Shown here: positions 9,601 to 17,569 of the stretch, piece by piece
Numbering within the stretch: the first letter of the stretch is position 1
How the letters are laid out: every line of letters starts with the position of its first letter
Assembly: GCF_017742995.1 (NCBI RefSeq)
Contig: NZ_CP072425.1
Location: 3,915,001-3,979,000 of the forward strand
Length of the DNA stretch: 64,000 nt
DNA from: Pseudoalteromonas viridis
GTDB taxonomy: Bacteria > Pseudomonadota > Gammaproteobacteria > Enterobacterales > Alteromonadaceae
Direction of reading: 5' to 3'
Notes under the pieces: model-generated
Database searches by the model: none
What the model was told of the DNA's origin: nothing
Seen by the model: only the letters and a program-made list of their open reading frames with translations
Program-made: the position numbers and the translations under genes

Positions 9601-10171
9601 TTGCCAGTGCTTGTGGGTGAGAAAAATGCGACAACACCAGCTCAGTTTTATCCGCATCCAGAGGATAGACAAAGCGTCGCCAGTGGTCCTCAACAGCGGC
9701 ATTAAACAACTCGCTGTCATCAAGGATAAATTCCAGATTAAAACTCAGGTTAGATTCAAACGCATGTTGTTTAAGCATGCGCTGACAAAAGCCATGAATG
9801 GTAAAAATGGCAGCCTCATCCATAGATTTAGCTGCGGCATCGAGCAGGTGATAAGCCGCTTCCTGATCCGCTACTTGCGCCAGTAGCGCACTGATCAGCG
9901 CATCGTCACAGCCGCCGCCGAGTAAAGCATCCCGTGCCTGTACTATGCGTTTGCGGACCCTGTCTTTGATCTCCTGAGTCGCAGCGTCTGTAAATGTAAC
10001 GACCAGGATCTGCTCAACACTCAACGGGGTAGTCTGACTCTGTGCATCAACAAGCCCCAGCAGGTAGCGTAAATACAACCCCGTGATGGTATAGGTTTTA
10101 CCCGTTCCGGCGCTGGCCTCAATCAGGTTATGGCCCAACAAAGGCATGGTTTGGGGGTCAAGCCGTTTCAT
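6632..10171 (-). CDS. recB: Exodeoxyribonuclease V beta subunit RecB
   Basis: RecB supplies the 3'-5' helicase and the nuclease of RecBCD and loads RecA after Chi. Seen: Walker A 'EASAGTGKTYT' at about 18-28, 'IDEFQDTDPIQF' (Walker B), 'RLLYVALTRA' (motif VI), and the C-terminal nuclease motif 'FILDYKSNYLGD' near residue 1075. I chose the ATG at 10171 (1179 residues) because AGGAG lies seven bases upstream and 'LDPQTMPL..HNLIEASAGTGKT' aligns with the start of E. coli RecB; an upstream in-frame TTG at 10189 is less likely. It overlaps recC by 14 bases and recD by 4. ptrA, which separates recC and recB in E. coli, is absent. Confidence 0.96.
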   Translation of the reverse strand: MKRLDPQTMPLLGHNLIEASAGTGKTYTITGLYLRYLLGLVDAQSQTTPLSVEQILVVTFTDAATQEIKDRVRKRIVQARDALLGGGCDDALISALLAQVADQEAAYHLLDAAAKSMDEAAIFTIHGFCQRMLKQHAFESNLSFNLEFILDDSELFNAAVEDHWRRFVYPLDADKTELVLSHFSHPQALAKRLYPLLKRGDARLAPELDLAVVLEQRAEYQRRAAGFKQQLLNSDFFQLLRDSGISKSKAPGRPANIQALIDYCMGDDWYFEFGSSKHSFALWGEAQLSDPKNYTKTGKPIVHPALGWFDEMALLHQNVSKGLSIALLQHALKEVRALMSQAKLEHSLISPDDLLQNLHQALHGAQGETLAKKIAQLYPVAMIDEFQDTDPIQFGIFSRIYGTDGAQGLTMIGDPKQAIYGFRGADIFTYIGAKHQVDETRQFTLDKNYRSARRVVSAVNAIFTAQADSFIFNRDIPFIEVEAAGKDADNTFTLDGTEPAALQFNVLEDDDAPVTSKASAYPQLAEGFAAQIAQLLTQAQEGRARIGKRPVLAADICVLVRDRVEASVIKQALQKAGVSSVYLARDSVFSQPVALAVWQLLHVVHGSYDEAALRGVLAGPLFALNEQQIFALRTQEGLWQSYLMQFAQLKQLWYQQGAMATLESLLVDNQLVTLWQQAGHEVERWLTDYRHLAELLQHKQIELEGTHRVMRWLQAQCANPSYEGTQLRLESDADLVKIVTMHASKGLEYPLVYMPFATAYREASEVIYHENGELVLNLDADDNAQHNAERERLAEDIRLLYVALTRAVHFCSLGLYNLPLGRSKKPGIQQCALGHVLFDKDKITDAAQWHDQLRDLCSRHEGMAYEVLRIAPCVYQAQHTQETQLLHSRPVEVAIEQNWRMTSFSQLSYHETSAERPVGALDENHKIDLPEPSVIKRFTPYTFVKGARAGSCLHEIFEQIDFTAPHAPTRPDKLTLAEATQACLEKYHLDTVWQETVEQWILGCLSTPLNPLPELTLSQLSVSDCLVEMEFQLPLKRLSYTKLNKLVAQITGAPSHLRFDEVQGMLKGFIDLIFVWQGRYFILDYKSNYLGDAAADYQADNLALAMSSHQYHLQYLIYSVALHRLLKHRLADYCPQRHLGGVYYLFLRALPDGAGCFYTQLDEKTLLQLDALFETGEQE

Positions 10172-13100
10172 AGCGGGACTCCTGTGCAAGGTCGATAAGC
10201 GGGGTTAGCAGTTCATTACTCCACTGTGTAAACTCCGCTTCGCAGGCCTGCAATGACGGAAAACTCAGTGCCACATACGGATCTTCAGAGTCACCAAAGC
10301 CGATGTACTGGCCTCCCTGGAATTTGTTCAGTGCTTTGCTCATATCCTGAGTTTTACAATACTCATAACTGGTGGCCGCAAAGAATGGCACTGCGCGGGT
10401 GATAAGCTGGGCATAAAAATCCTGCCACTTAGCTAACTGAACCTGTGCGTCATCACGACTAACTGACGGAAAAACGACTTGTTCATCGAGTCCATAGATG
10501 TGTGTTTCTGTGTTGGGTGTCACGCAATTGGCTATCAGGTGCATCAGGTAGCCTCGGATCCTGTCTTTGCCTTTGATACTGGCCGTACGATAAAATATTT
10601 GCTTGCCCTGGTATAAGTCTCCCAGCCAGCCAAGCAGACGCGTTGAGCCAATTTGCACACATACCTCCACCGGCTCCATTGGCTCACCCATCACGTCTTT
10701 CAGGCGTCCTGACATAGCCGCGACGCGTCCCTTTAACTTTTGCAGTTCAACCACACCCACATTGGCCTGTGGTAACTGGGCGCGTTGCAGCAGCTGCGCC
10801 TCGGGCAGCGGTGTGTCGCTCAGCTCGCTGTGTAAGATTTCGTCCAGATACTGATAGCGCGTCAGAGGGTCCAGTGCAAATGGCTCACTGTCGGGCGTAT
10901 CTTCCTCTAACGTCACTAACCTGACGCCCAGCGTATACTGATAAAACCAGCGCTGCGGTGCCAGACAGGCGCGCAAAAAGTCCGGTAACTCCAGCTCGTC
11001 TGGCAGATCAAGCGCAATCGCTTGCTCAGTGCATTGCTGTGCTAATTCAGACGGTGGCTCGCTTTGAGATGGGCACCAGTTGGGGTTAAAGCTGTGTAAT
11101 GGGCCACTTTGATAAAGCTCGCTGCTAAATGGTTGCAAAGGTGCCTGGCGGTAAAGCTGCTCACTGGGCTTGAGGCTGTCATCCTGGTAGCAAAAAGCCC
11201 GGTCCAGGTATTCACATAACTCGCTCACCAAAATGGACGGCACCTGCGGTTCATTGTTATAACAAGAGCGACCCAGATAACTGATATAAAGTTGCTGACG
11301 CGCACTGAGCAGCGCCTCCAGAAACAGATAACGGTCGTCCAGCTTACGTGAGCGATCTCCTTTACGGCGCCGCGAATACGGTACCAGGTCAAAGCCAATC
11401 GGTTGTACCTGGCGCGGATAATCGGCATCATTCATACCAAGCAGGCAGACAACTTTAAACGGCACGGCCCGCATCGGCATCAAAGTACAAAAATTTACTG
11501 CCCCAGCCAAAAAGCGCTGACCAACCCCTTTGTCTTTGATCCCCTGGCGAACCTGATGTAATACGATCCTGGCATCAACCGGACCGGCAAAGTCGCCATT
11601 ACTATGGTGTTTTTCCAGCTCGTCGATGACTTTATGCAATTGCATCAGATCCCAGCTCTGTTCGGTGTCCTGATCGTAAAAATCTGCCAGCATGTGTCTG
11701 AGCACACTACACTTTTCATCCAGTGGCGTTGCCACTAAGAGCTGCTCTCGCGCCTGCTCCAGCGCTTCAATGAAGGCAATTAGCTTGCTCAAGGTGTTCA
11801 CAGCCATGCCTTCTACCGCATCGGCCGGATATATCTCATTGTATGCCGTCAGTTCATCTGCACTGGCAATGCCAAGCAGCAGGCGTTGTAGCCCGTGCCG
11901 CCAGGTATTCAATGAGATCTCCGGTAACCCGTAGTCACGCTTGTGCTGGCCATCTAAGCCCCATTTAACCGCTACCTGTTGCAGCCAGGTCTGGATCTGC
12001 ACAAACTCACTCTGCTCCACCGCAAAGCGCTTACCGATGGGCTCAACGCCCAGCAGATCGAGTATATCGGACACGCTGAACCGGCTAAAAGGCAGCCCCG
12101 CCAGTGTAACGAAGGAATTTAGCACCGGCTTTTCTTGCTCTATGCTCATATCGGCCAGCGCAAAAGGGATTTTTCTCGCCCCTGATGCACTGCCAAACAC
12201 CGCTTCTATATAAGGACTGTAGCTGCCCACATCCGGCATCATCACTATGATGTCTTTTGGCGTCAGCGCCGGGTCTTCATGAAAGAGCGTCAGCAAGTGA
12301 TCGTGCAGCAACTCGACTTCGCGTAATGGCGTGTGGCAGTCGCATAGAAGTACAGAGCTGTCATCCTCATTGATGGTCAGCTGCCCTTCAGGGCTGACAT
12401 ACCAGTTTGGGTCATCGACCAGAGACTCACCTTTAAACGCCAGTTGATAGATTTCCTGCTGCAATTGGGCCAGCAGGCTTTCATCAAACTGATCAATAAA
12501 GCCATCCAGCCAGCGCGCATCGGTTTGCAGCAGCTGCTCAAGGTAATCCCGGCCTAGCTTCCCCCAGGAGGACAACAAGGGGTTACCGGTATTGTAGTAA
12601 CCGCCCTCACCAGCTTGTTTTTGCAACTGAGCGTCCAATGCCGGCCTTACTTGATAGTTGGCCAGGATCTTGGCCTGGGTTTTCTCATCAACCAGGTCGC
12701 CCCAGTAGTGTTCACTGGGATTAAAGAAAAACAGCAATACATCGATTTTTTGGGCGAGGGCATTGAATATCTCTAGCTGGTTAGTCGCCATGGCTGAAAG
12801 ACCAAATATGCTGATCCGCTGGGGCAAGCTGGTAATGTCAGCATCCGCCAGCTTTGCCAGTAATTGCTGATGCATATTGGCCCGGTTATAAGGGCTTTGT
12901 CCTAAATTATGAGTATGTTCGACCAGTGCCCGCCACAAGTCCGGCTGCCAGGGCGCAATACCCACATCGACATCTTCCAGCGTATCTGTGCCCAGCTCCC
13001 ATTGCTCTAGCCAGTTTGGCCGGTACATCAGATATTGGTCGTATACATCGGCAATTTTCTCACACAAGGCAAAGCGCTTAAGGTCACTCTGTGGCTGCTC

Positions 13101-13457
13101 ACTGCCCTCTTCCAGATATACTCTCAGCGGCTCGTAAAGCGGATTGCTGAGCTTCTGGGGTAGCAAGGTAAACAGCTTCCAGCTCATGTTGTTCTTATTA
13201 AAAGGTGACTCTTTGGGCACATCTGGTAAAAACTGTTGATACAGCCGCCAGATAAAACTGAGCGGCAGTGGAAACTCAATCTGTGCCGCATAGCCGATAT
13301 CGCGGCTCAAGCCATTTTTAAGCCACTGAGACATGCCTGGAGACTGTACCAAGACAATTTCGTTAGCAAAGGGGTCCTCAAGCGGTGCCTGCTTCAATAA
13401 CGTCGTAAACTGTGCTTGAAGGGCTTCCATACGATTCGATTGAATTATGTGCAACAT
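10158..13457 (-). CDS. recC: Exodeoxyribonuclease V gamma subunit RecC
   Basis: RecC is the scaffold subunit that splits the DNA strands and recognises Chi; its helicase and nuclease folds are catalytically dead. The 1099-residue product matches in length (E. coli 1122) and shows the family start 'MLHIIQSNRMEALQ.QF', 'VQSPGMSQWLK' near residue 55, 'DIIVMMPDVGSYSPYIEAVF' near 400, and 'AVPFKVVCLLGMNDADYPRQ' near 670. ATG start; no strong Shine-Dalgarno is visible. It is the first gene of recC-recB-recD, which are tightly packed with overlaps, so equimolar expression is expected. A weak hairpin at 13573-13596 separates it from the cyclase gene upstream. Confidence 0.96.
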   Translation of the reverse strand: MLHIIQSNRMEALQAQFTTLLKQAPLEDPFANEIVLVQSPGMSQWLKNGLSRDIGYAAQIEFPLPLSFIWRLYQQFLPDVPKESPFNKNNMSWKLFTLLPQKLSNPLYEPLRVYLEEGSEQPQSDLKRFALCEKIADVYDQYLMYRPNWLEQWELGTDTLEDVDVGIAPWQPDLWRALVEHTHNLGQSPYNRANMHQQLLAKLADADITSLPQRISIFGLSAMATNQLEIFNALAQKIDVLLFFFNPSEHYWGDLVDEKTQAKILANYQVRPALDAQLQKQAGEGGYYNTGNPLLSSWGKLGRDYLEQLLQTDARWLDGFIDQFDESLLAQLQQEIYQLAFKGESLVDDPNWYVSPEGQLTINEDDSSVLLCDCHTPLREVELLHDHLLTLFHEDPALTPKDIIVMMPDVGSYSPYIEAVFGSASGARKIPFALADMSIEQEKPVLNSFVTLAGLPFSRFSVSDILDLLGVEPIGKRFAVEQSEFVQIQTWLQQVAVKWGLDGQHKRDYGLPEISLNTWRHGLQRLLLGIASADELTAYNEIYPADAVEGMAVNTLSKLIAFIEALEQAREQLLVATPLDEKCSVLRHMLADFYDQDTEQSWDLMQLHKVIDELEKHHSNGDFAGPVDARIVLHQVRQGIKDKGVGQRFLAGAVNFCTLMPMRAVPFKVVCLLGMNDADYPRQVQPIGFDLVPYSRRRKGDRSRKLDDRYLFLEALLSARQQLYISYLGRSCYNNEPQVPSILVSELCEYLDRAFCYQDDSLKPSEQLYRQAPLQPFSSELYQSGPLHSFNPNWCPSQSEPPSELAQQCTEQAIALDLPDELELPDFLRACLAPQRWFYQYTLGVRLVTLEEDTPDSEPFALDPLTRYQYLDEILHSELSDTPLPEAQLLQRAQLPQANVGVVELQKLKGRVAAMSGRLKDVMGEPMEPVEVCVQIGSTRLLGWLGDLYQGKQIFYRTASIKGKDRIRGYLMHLIANCVTPNTETHIYGLDEQVVFPSVSRDDAQVQLAKWQDFYAQLITRAVPFFAATSYEYCKTQDMSKALNKFQGGQYIGFGDSEDPYVALSFPSLQACEAEFTQWSNELLTPLIDLAQESRYETA

Positions 13458-13572
13458 AATGATGTCTCGGGCTTTTAAGCGAGTTTTGGACTTTGGTCAG
13501 TGTAAGAGATTTCACAGGGTAATAGCAACGTAGCTGAATACATCGCTAACCAAAGGAGTAGCAAAAGAGGAT

Positions 13573-13596
13573 GCGGTAACAGGCTGCCATTACCGC
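13573..13596 (-). terminator. Probable terminator after the GAF-GGDEF gene
   Basis: Seven-base stem GCGGTAA/TTACCGC with a 10-base loop, followed on the minus strand by ATCCTCTTTTG. The T-run is imperfect, so termination may be partial and some read-through into recC is possible. Confidence 0.5.
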
Positions 13597-13612
13597 AGGG
13601 TGTCCTGTCGGC

Positions 13613-14641
13613 TCAGAACAAGTCAATCCCAGAGCCTTCGTCATGGCGCTCCAGTTTATTGGCATTCAACAGTGTTTCAAAAAACGCGACCTGATCACGA
13701 CCGTTTTCCTTGGCGTAATACAATGCCCTATCTGCATTCTCTAATACATTAATCGGAAAGTCATAGGGGCTGATCCGCGCCAGCCCCGCGCTGACGGTCA
13801 GGGTTTTTACAAATGGAAAGTGGGTATTGCGAATAAGCGTTAAAAATTGCTCCAGCTTTGCCTCGATAGAGGCCTGATCCGTTGGCTCAAATACCAGCAC
13901 AAACTCTTCTCCACCGAACCGGAACAACAAGTCGGTCGAGCGGAAAAACTGCTGCATTTTCTGTGCAACCAGCAGTAAAACTTCGTCCCCGCAAACATGG
14001 CCATAGTTATCATTGACCTGCTTGAAATGATCTATGTCTATCATCGCCAGCCAGGATGTGGCCCCCTGGTGGAAAGTACGCGGATCCTGCTCATCACGAA
14101 TATGGCGATTTTGCTTGATCACTTGTTTCTCTAGCAGCTGCTTAAGCTTTTTCTCAAAGGTCTGACGATTCAGTAGGCCTGTGAGTTTATCCCGTTCATT
14201 TTCGTGCAATATGGTCAGGTAGTTTTCGTAGATGCGCACAAAGGCATTCAGAAGTACCTGCTCATTACTGTTCAGACCACCTGAGTGCACTTCTATTGCA
14301 CCAACCGGTGTTTCATGGATGTTGATAGGCAGCCAGCGTTTTTCTATACCATCTGCATTTTGCACCGTGATAATGCAGGAGGACTGCAAACAGGAAATCA
14401 ATTCAGACTGAGGCTGTTCAATCACTTGCCTGTCGAGCCATTCAAACTCCCGCTCACCATGCATAGTCAAACCAATGCTTCGTTCAACAGCGAGATCTTC
14501 CTGAGTATTAAAATTCTTATACACACACAGATGCTGACAGCCTACCAGTTCCTGAATGGTCGATAGCAGACTGTATTCGAGCGAATCTATGTCTCTTGTT
14601 TTTGTTATTTTGATTACTGAATTGAGCAGTTCTTCTTGCAT
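13613..14641 (-). CDS. Diguanylate cyclase, GAF-like sensor plus GGDEF
   Basis: Makes cyclic di-GMP from two GTP. The C-terminal half (about residues 150-325) is a GGDEF domain: 'DKLTGLLNRQTFEKKL', 'MIDIDHFKQVNDNYGHVCGDEVLL', active site 'GGEEF', and an RxxD inhibitory site ('RSTD') five residues before it, so product inhibition is expected. The N-terminal 140 residues resemble a GAF sensor ('SLLSTIQELVGCQHLCVYK'), ligand unknown. No transmembrane segment is seen, so it is cytoplasmic. It stands alone between recC and tRNA-Ser. No phosphodiesterase (EAL) domain is present. Confidence 0.92.
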   Translation of the reverse strand: MQEELLNSVIKITKTRDIDSLEYSLLSTIQELVGCQHLCVYKNFNTQEDLAVERSIGLTMHGEREFEWLDRQVIEQPQSELISCLQSSCIITVQNADGIEKRWLPINIHETPVGAIEVHSGGLNSNEQVLLNAFVRIYENYLTILHENERDKLTGLLNRQTFEKKLKQLLEKQVIKQNRHIRDEQDPRTFHQGATSWLAMIDIDHFKQVNDNYGHVCGDEVLLLVAQKMQQFFRSTDLLFRFGGEEFVLVFEPTDQASIEAKLEQFLTLIRNTHFPFVKTLTVSAGLARISPYDFPINVLENADRALYYAKENGRDQVAFFETLLNANKLERHDEGSGIDLF

Positions 14642-14762
14642 TAGATACTCGCAGTCTCGATTAATGCTGATTATAGTAACGGCTTTTCACCCAAGTGTGT
14701 ACTATCAAGTGTAGCACCACAAGGGCCTGGCAAGGTGTATTTATATATAGAGGCAAAACGCA

Positions 14763-14787
14763 AAAAGGCGTCCACCGGACGCCTTTT
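14763..14787 (-). terminator. Intrinsic terminator of tRNA-Ser
   Basis: Perfect 11-base stem AAAAGGCGTCC/GGACGCCTTTT with a three-base loop, ending in a T-run on the minus strand. It lies 12 bases past the 3' end of tRNA-Ser(GGA). Confidence 0.88.
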
Positions 14788-14799
14788 CAAAATTTGGAA

Positions 14800-14890
14800 T
14801 GGCGGAGAGAGAGGGAGTCGAACCCTCGATACGCTATAAACGTATACACGAGTTCCAGTCGTGCGCCTTAAGCCACTCAGCCATCTCTCC
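14800..14890 (-). tRNA. serT-GGA: tRNA-Ser(GGA)
   Basis: On the minus strand a 91-base class II tRNA with acceptor GGAGAGA/TCTCTCC, discriminator G and an encoded CCA. The D-arm is GCTGAGTGGCTTAAGG, the anticodon loop CTGGAAC gives anticodon GGA, a long variable arm follows (TATACG..CGTATC), and the T-arm carries GGTTCGACTCC. The symbol given is descriptive only. Decodes UCC/UCU. Confidence 0.96.
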
Positions 14891-14999
14891 GCGCTGTAGC
14901 ACCGCTTGGGTGCGGCGCTAATACTATGAAAAGCTTACCGCTTTAGCAAGTATTTTTTGTAAAAACCCAGCCAAATGCTTAGTTACTAAGCAACTTAGC

Positions 15000-16043
15000 T
15001 TATTTTTGCAAGCTTGCTGAAAAGTCCAGCATGCGATTCAATGAACGCAACGCGCCCTCTCGTAACTCCATATCTACGAAGACTTCTTTACCGCTTGGGT
15101 CTAGTAGCGCTTCTTCAATGGCTTTAAGGCCGTTCATTGCCATCCACGGACAGTGAGCACAACTCTTACAAGTTGCTCCCTCACCCGCCGTTGGCGCTTC
15201 AAAGAACTCTTTTTCAGGACACAGTTGCTGCATTTTGTAAAAAATGCCGCGATCAGTCGCAACGATGAACTTCTGATTAGGCATTTCCTGCGCCGCTTTA
15301 ATCAGCTGGCTTGTTGAACCCACAGCATCTGCCAGGTCAACGATCTCGGCTGGTGACTCAGGGTGCACCAACACCGCCGCATCGGGGTGCAGGGCTTTCA
15401 TGTCTTTCAGCGCTTTGGTTTTAAACTCGTCGTGGACGATACAGGCACCGTTCCACATGATCATATCCGCACCGGTTTTCTTTTGAATATAGGAACCCAA
15501 GTGTTTGTCTGGTCCCCAGATGATCTTCTCACCTTCAGAATCCAGGTGCTCAACAATCTCAAGTGCGCAAGACGAAGTCACAATCCAGTCAGCGCGTGCT
15601 TTCACTGCGGTTGAGGTATTAGCGTATACAACCACTTTTCTATCCGGGTGTTGATCACAAAACGCAGAAAACGCGTCGATAGGACAACCCACATCCAGTG
15701 AACAGGTTGCCGCCAGAGTCGGCATAACAACGGTTTTTTCTGGTGTTAGGATCTTGGCGGTTTCACCCATAAAGCGTACACCAGCGACGATGATCATATC
15801 GGCATCTTGTTGCTTGGCACCAAAACGCGCCATTTCCAGTGAATCTGCAACACAGCCACCGGTTTCTTCAGCCAGGGCTTGGATCTCTGGATCTGTGTAA
15901 TAATGGGCAACCAGAACGGCGTTCTTTTCTTTTAACAACGCTTTAATTCTGGTTTTATATTCGGCTTGTTCCTGCTTAGTTAACGGTGCAGGCTTTGGAG
16001 GAAAAATATAATCCTCCGGCATAATTTGTTCTGCTAGACTCAT
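15000..16043 (-). CDS. nadA: Quinolinate synthase NadA
   Basis: Condenses iminoaspartate (from NadB) with dihydroxyacetone phosphate to quinolinate in de novo NAD synthesis, using a [4Fe-4S] cluster. The product is very close to E. coli NadA: '[23 protein letters not shown]', '[14 protein letters not shown]', '[13 protein letters not shown]', 'ILVHPESP', and '[16 protein letters not shown]'. Cluster cysteines are expected in 'CSLDVGCP', 'GACIVHDE' and 'CKSCAHC'. I prefer the ATG at 16043 (347 residues), with GAGAGA just upstream, over an in-frame GTG at 16055. A TATAAT -10 at 16082-16087 (minus strand) is a likely promoter; its -35 is poor. The nadB gene is not in the window. Confidence 0.96.
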   Translation of the reverse strand: MSLAEQIMPEDYIFPPKPAPLTKQEQAEYKTRIKALLKEKNAVLVAHYYTDPEIQALAEETGGCVADSLEMARFGAKQQDADMIIVAGVRFMGETAKILTPEKTVVMPTLAATCSLDVGCPIDAFSAFCDQHPDRKVVVYANTSTAVKARADWIVTSSCALEIVEHLDSEGEKIIWGPDKHLGSYIQKKTGADMIMWNGACIVHDEFKTKALKDMKALHPDAAVLVHPESPAEIVDLADAVGSTSQLIKAAQEMPNQKFIVATDRGIFYKMQQLCPEKEFFEAPTAGEGATCKSCAHCPWMAMNGLKAIEEALLDPSGKEVFVDMELREGALRSLNRMLDFSASLQK

Positions 16044-16173
16044 TCTCTCGACCACTAGTCCACATGACGGAATATCCGCGAATTATACGAAAATCGGGGC
16101 AATAATCCTAGTTGAAGACGGTATTTTGAAGGAATATTTAAGAGAATATGAAATGAAAGGGATTCAGCAAGAA

Positions 16174-16249
16174 TGGTGGGTCATGATGGACTCGAACCAT
16201 CGACCAATGGATTAAAAGTCCACTGCTCTACCAACTGAGCTAATGACCC
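16174..16249 (-). tRNA. tRNA-Lys(TTT), copy 1
   Basis: 76 bases with encoded CCA: acceptor GGGTCAT/ATGACCC, D-arm AGCTCAGTTGGTAGAGC, anticodon loop CTTTTAA (anticodon TTT), T-arm GGTTCGAGTCC. Promoter-distal member of the array; downstream (toward nadA) no clear terminator hairpin is seen. Confidence 0.97.
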
Positions 16250-16285
16250 GCTCGAAAGTTACTTAAGTATTATACCAAATTTGAA

Positions 16286-16361
16286 TGGTGGGTCATGATG
16301 GACTCGAACCATCGACCAATGGATTAAAAGTCCACTGCTCTACCAACTGAGCTAATGACCC
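16286..16361 (-). tRNA. tRNA-Lys(TTT), copy 2
   Basis: Identical in sequence to the other copies of the array (anticodon TTT, encoded CCA). Separated from copy 1 by a 36-base spacer. Confidence 0.97.
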
Positions 16362-16398
16362 GCTCGAAAGTTACTTAAGTATTACACCAAATTTGAAA

Positions 16399-16474
16399 TG
16401 GTGGGTCATGATGGACTCGAACCATCGACCAATGGATTAAAAGTCCACTGCTCTACCAACTGAGCTAATGACCC
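16399..16474 (-). tRNA. tRNA-Lys(TTT), copy 3
   Basis: Identical tRNA-Lys copy. Its promoter-proximal side borders the first 168-base chimeric spacer instead of the usual short spacer. Confidence 0.97.
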
Positions 16475-16642
16475 GCTCGGTGTTAAAGTGCCATTAAATC
16501 GTCCTGACGCTTTGGTCCGGCTACCGGTTAGCGTCGTCGTCCTGACTCGCGTTCGAAAACTGCGAAGCGGTGCTTCGTTTTTCTCACCCAACTGAGCTAA
16601 TGACCCGCTCGAAAGTTACTTAAGTATTGCACCAAATTTGAA
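16475..16642 (-). repeat. Chimeric 168-bp spacer unit A with tRNA-Lys 5' fragment
   Basis: Instead of the normal ~36-base spacer this unit holds a standard spacer, then the first 19 bases of tRNA-Lys followed by G (16587-16606, minus strand), then about 110 bases of unrelated sequence up to the next tRNA. That sequence contains a CGAAGC-GGT-GCTTCG hairpin (16563-16577) with a T-run on the plus-strand side, and two copies of GTCAGGACGA. Unit B at 16719-16886 is nearly identical. Confidence 0.85.
16587..16606 (-). pseudogene. tRNA-Lys 5' remnant in unit A
   Basis: Twenty bases, GGGTCATTAGCTCAGTTGGG on the minus strand, match the first 19 of tRNA-Lys (position 20 is T in the intact copies). Anticodon, T-arm and 3' acceptor strand are missing, so it cannot be a functional tRNA. 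Confidence 0.85.
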
Positions 16643-16718
16643 TGGTGGGTCATGATGGACTCGAACCATCGACCAATGGATTAAAAGTCCACTGCTCTAC
16701 CAACTGAGCTAATGACCC
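16643..16718 (-). tRNA. tRNA-Lys(TTT), copy 4
   Basis: Identical tRNA-Lys copy, lying between the two chimeric spacer units. Confidence 0.97.
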
Positions 16719-16886
16719 GCTCGGTGTTAAAGTGCCATTAAATCGTCCTGACGCTTGGTTCCGGCTACCGGTTAGCGTTGTCGTCCTGACTCGCGTTCGA
16801 AAACTGCGAAGCGGTGCTTCGTTTTTCTCACCCAACTGAGCTAATGACCCGCTCGAAAGTTACTTAAGTATTGCACCAAATTTGAA
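16719..16886 (-). repeat. Chimeric 168-bp spacer unit B with tRNA-Lys 5' fragment
   Basis: Same length and organisation as unit A; differs at a few bases only (for example GCTTGGTTCCGG for GCTTTGGTCCGG, and GCGTTGTCG for GCGTCGTCG on the plus strand). The pair plus its tRNA forms a 244-base tandem duplication (spacing of copies 3, 4 and 5). Confidence 0.85.
16831..16850 (-). pseudogene. tRNA-Lys 5' remnant in unit B
   Basis: Same 20-base 5' fragment of tRNA-Lys as in unit A, with the rest of the tRNA replaced by the inserted sequence. Confidence 0.85.
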
Positions 16887-16962
16887 TGGTGGGTCATGAT
16901 GGACTCGAACCATCGACCAATGGATTAAAAGTCCACTGCTCTACCAACTGAGCTAATGACCC
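16887..16962 (-). tRNA. tRNA-Lys(TTT), copy 5
   Basis: Identical tRNA-Lys copy; followed on its 5' side by a short spacer of the regular type. Confidence 0.97.
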
Positions 16963-16998
16963 GCTCGAAGCTTACTTAAGTATTGCACCAAATTTGAA

Positions 16999-17074
16999 TG
17001 GTGGGTCATGATGGACTCGAACCATCGACCAATGGATTAAAAGTCCACTGCTCTACCAACTGAGCTAATGACCC
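16999..17074 (-). tRNA. tRNA-Lys(TTT), copy 6
   Basis: Identical tRNA-Lys copy; 36-base spacers on both sides. Confidence 0.97.
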
Positions 17075-17110
17075 GCTCGAAGCTTACTTAAGTATTGCAC
17101 CAAATTTGAA

Positions 17111-17186
17111 TGGTGGGTCATGATGGACTCGAACCATCGACCAATGGATTAAAAGTCCACTGCTCTACCAACTGAGCTAATGACCC
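17111..17186 (-). tRNA. tRNA-Lys(TTT), copy 7
   Basis: Identical tRNA-Lys copy; spacers differ by single bases from those of copies 5 and 6. Confidence 0.97.
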
Positions 17187-17221
17187 GCTCGACGTTACTT
17201 AAGTATTACACCAAATTTGAA

Positions 17222-17297
17222 TGGTGGGTCATGATGGACTCGAACCATCGACCAATGGATTAAAAGTCCACTGCTCTACCAACTGAGCTAATGACCC
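17222..17297 (-). tRNA. tRNA-Lys(TTT), copy 8
   Basis: Identical tRNA-Lys copy. The spacer toward copy 9 is the most divergent regular spacer of the array. Confidence 0.97.
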
Positions 17298-17335
17298 GCT
17301 CTGGCTTTACTTAGAGTAAATATAACAAATTTGAA

Positions 17336-17411
17336 TGGTGGGTCATGATGGACTCGAACCATCGACCAATGGATTAAAAGTCCACTGCTCTACCAACTGA
17401 GCTAATGACCC
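17336..17411 (-). tRNA. tRNA-Lys(TTT), copy 9 (promoter-proximal)
   Basis: Identical tRNA-Lys copy and first in transcription order; its 5' end lies about 55 bases from the -10 element of the array promoter. Confidence 0.97.
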
Positions 17412-17466
17412 ACTAAATTGTTTCGCTGCAAGAAGTGTGTAACACTATCGGCTGCTGCGGGCGCTT

Positions 17467-17494
17467 ATAATACTTATTTAAAAATCTTGTGCAA
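17467..17494 (-). promoter_or_regulatory. Promoter of the tRNA-Lys array
   Basis: On the minus strand TTGCAC (-35), a 16-base spacer and TATTAT (-10), followed by a GC-rich discriminator (GCGCCCGC). A GC-rich discriminator is the known hallmark of stringently controlled stable-RNA promoters, so ppGpp regulation is inferred. Confidence 0.75.
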
Positions 17495-17569
17495 CCGAAA
17501 TCGCCTGTTTTTTTCAAATTTCGCGTCTAAGCGCCTAATTTTAAATCACTCTGAGAAAATATCCGCCAT

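Noticed and set aside
16406..16591. 61-residue reading frame in the tRNA-Lys region (and its twin at 16650-16835)
   Set aside because: Its C-terminal half is the translation of tRNA-Lys and its N-terminal half of the chimeric spacer; no ribosome binding site. A well-known type of false protein.
14800..17411. Possible integrated element at the tRNA genes
   Set aside because: No integrase, no attachment-site repeats beyond the tRNA copies themselves, and only core genes on both sides.
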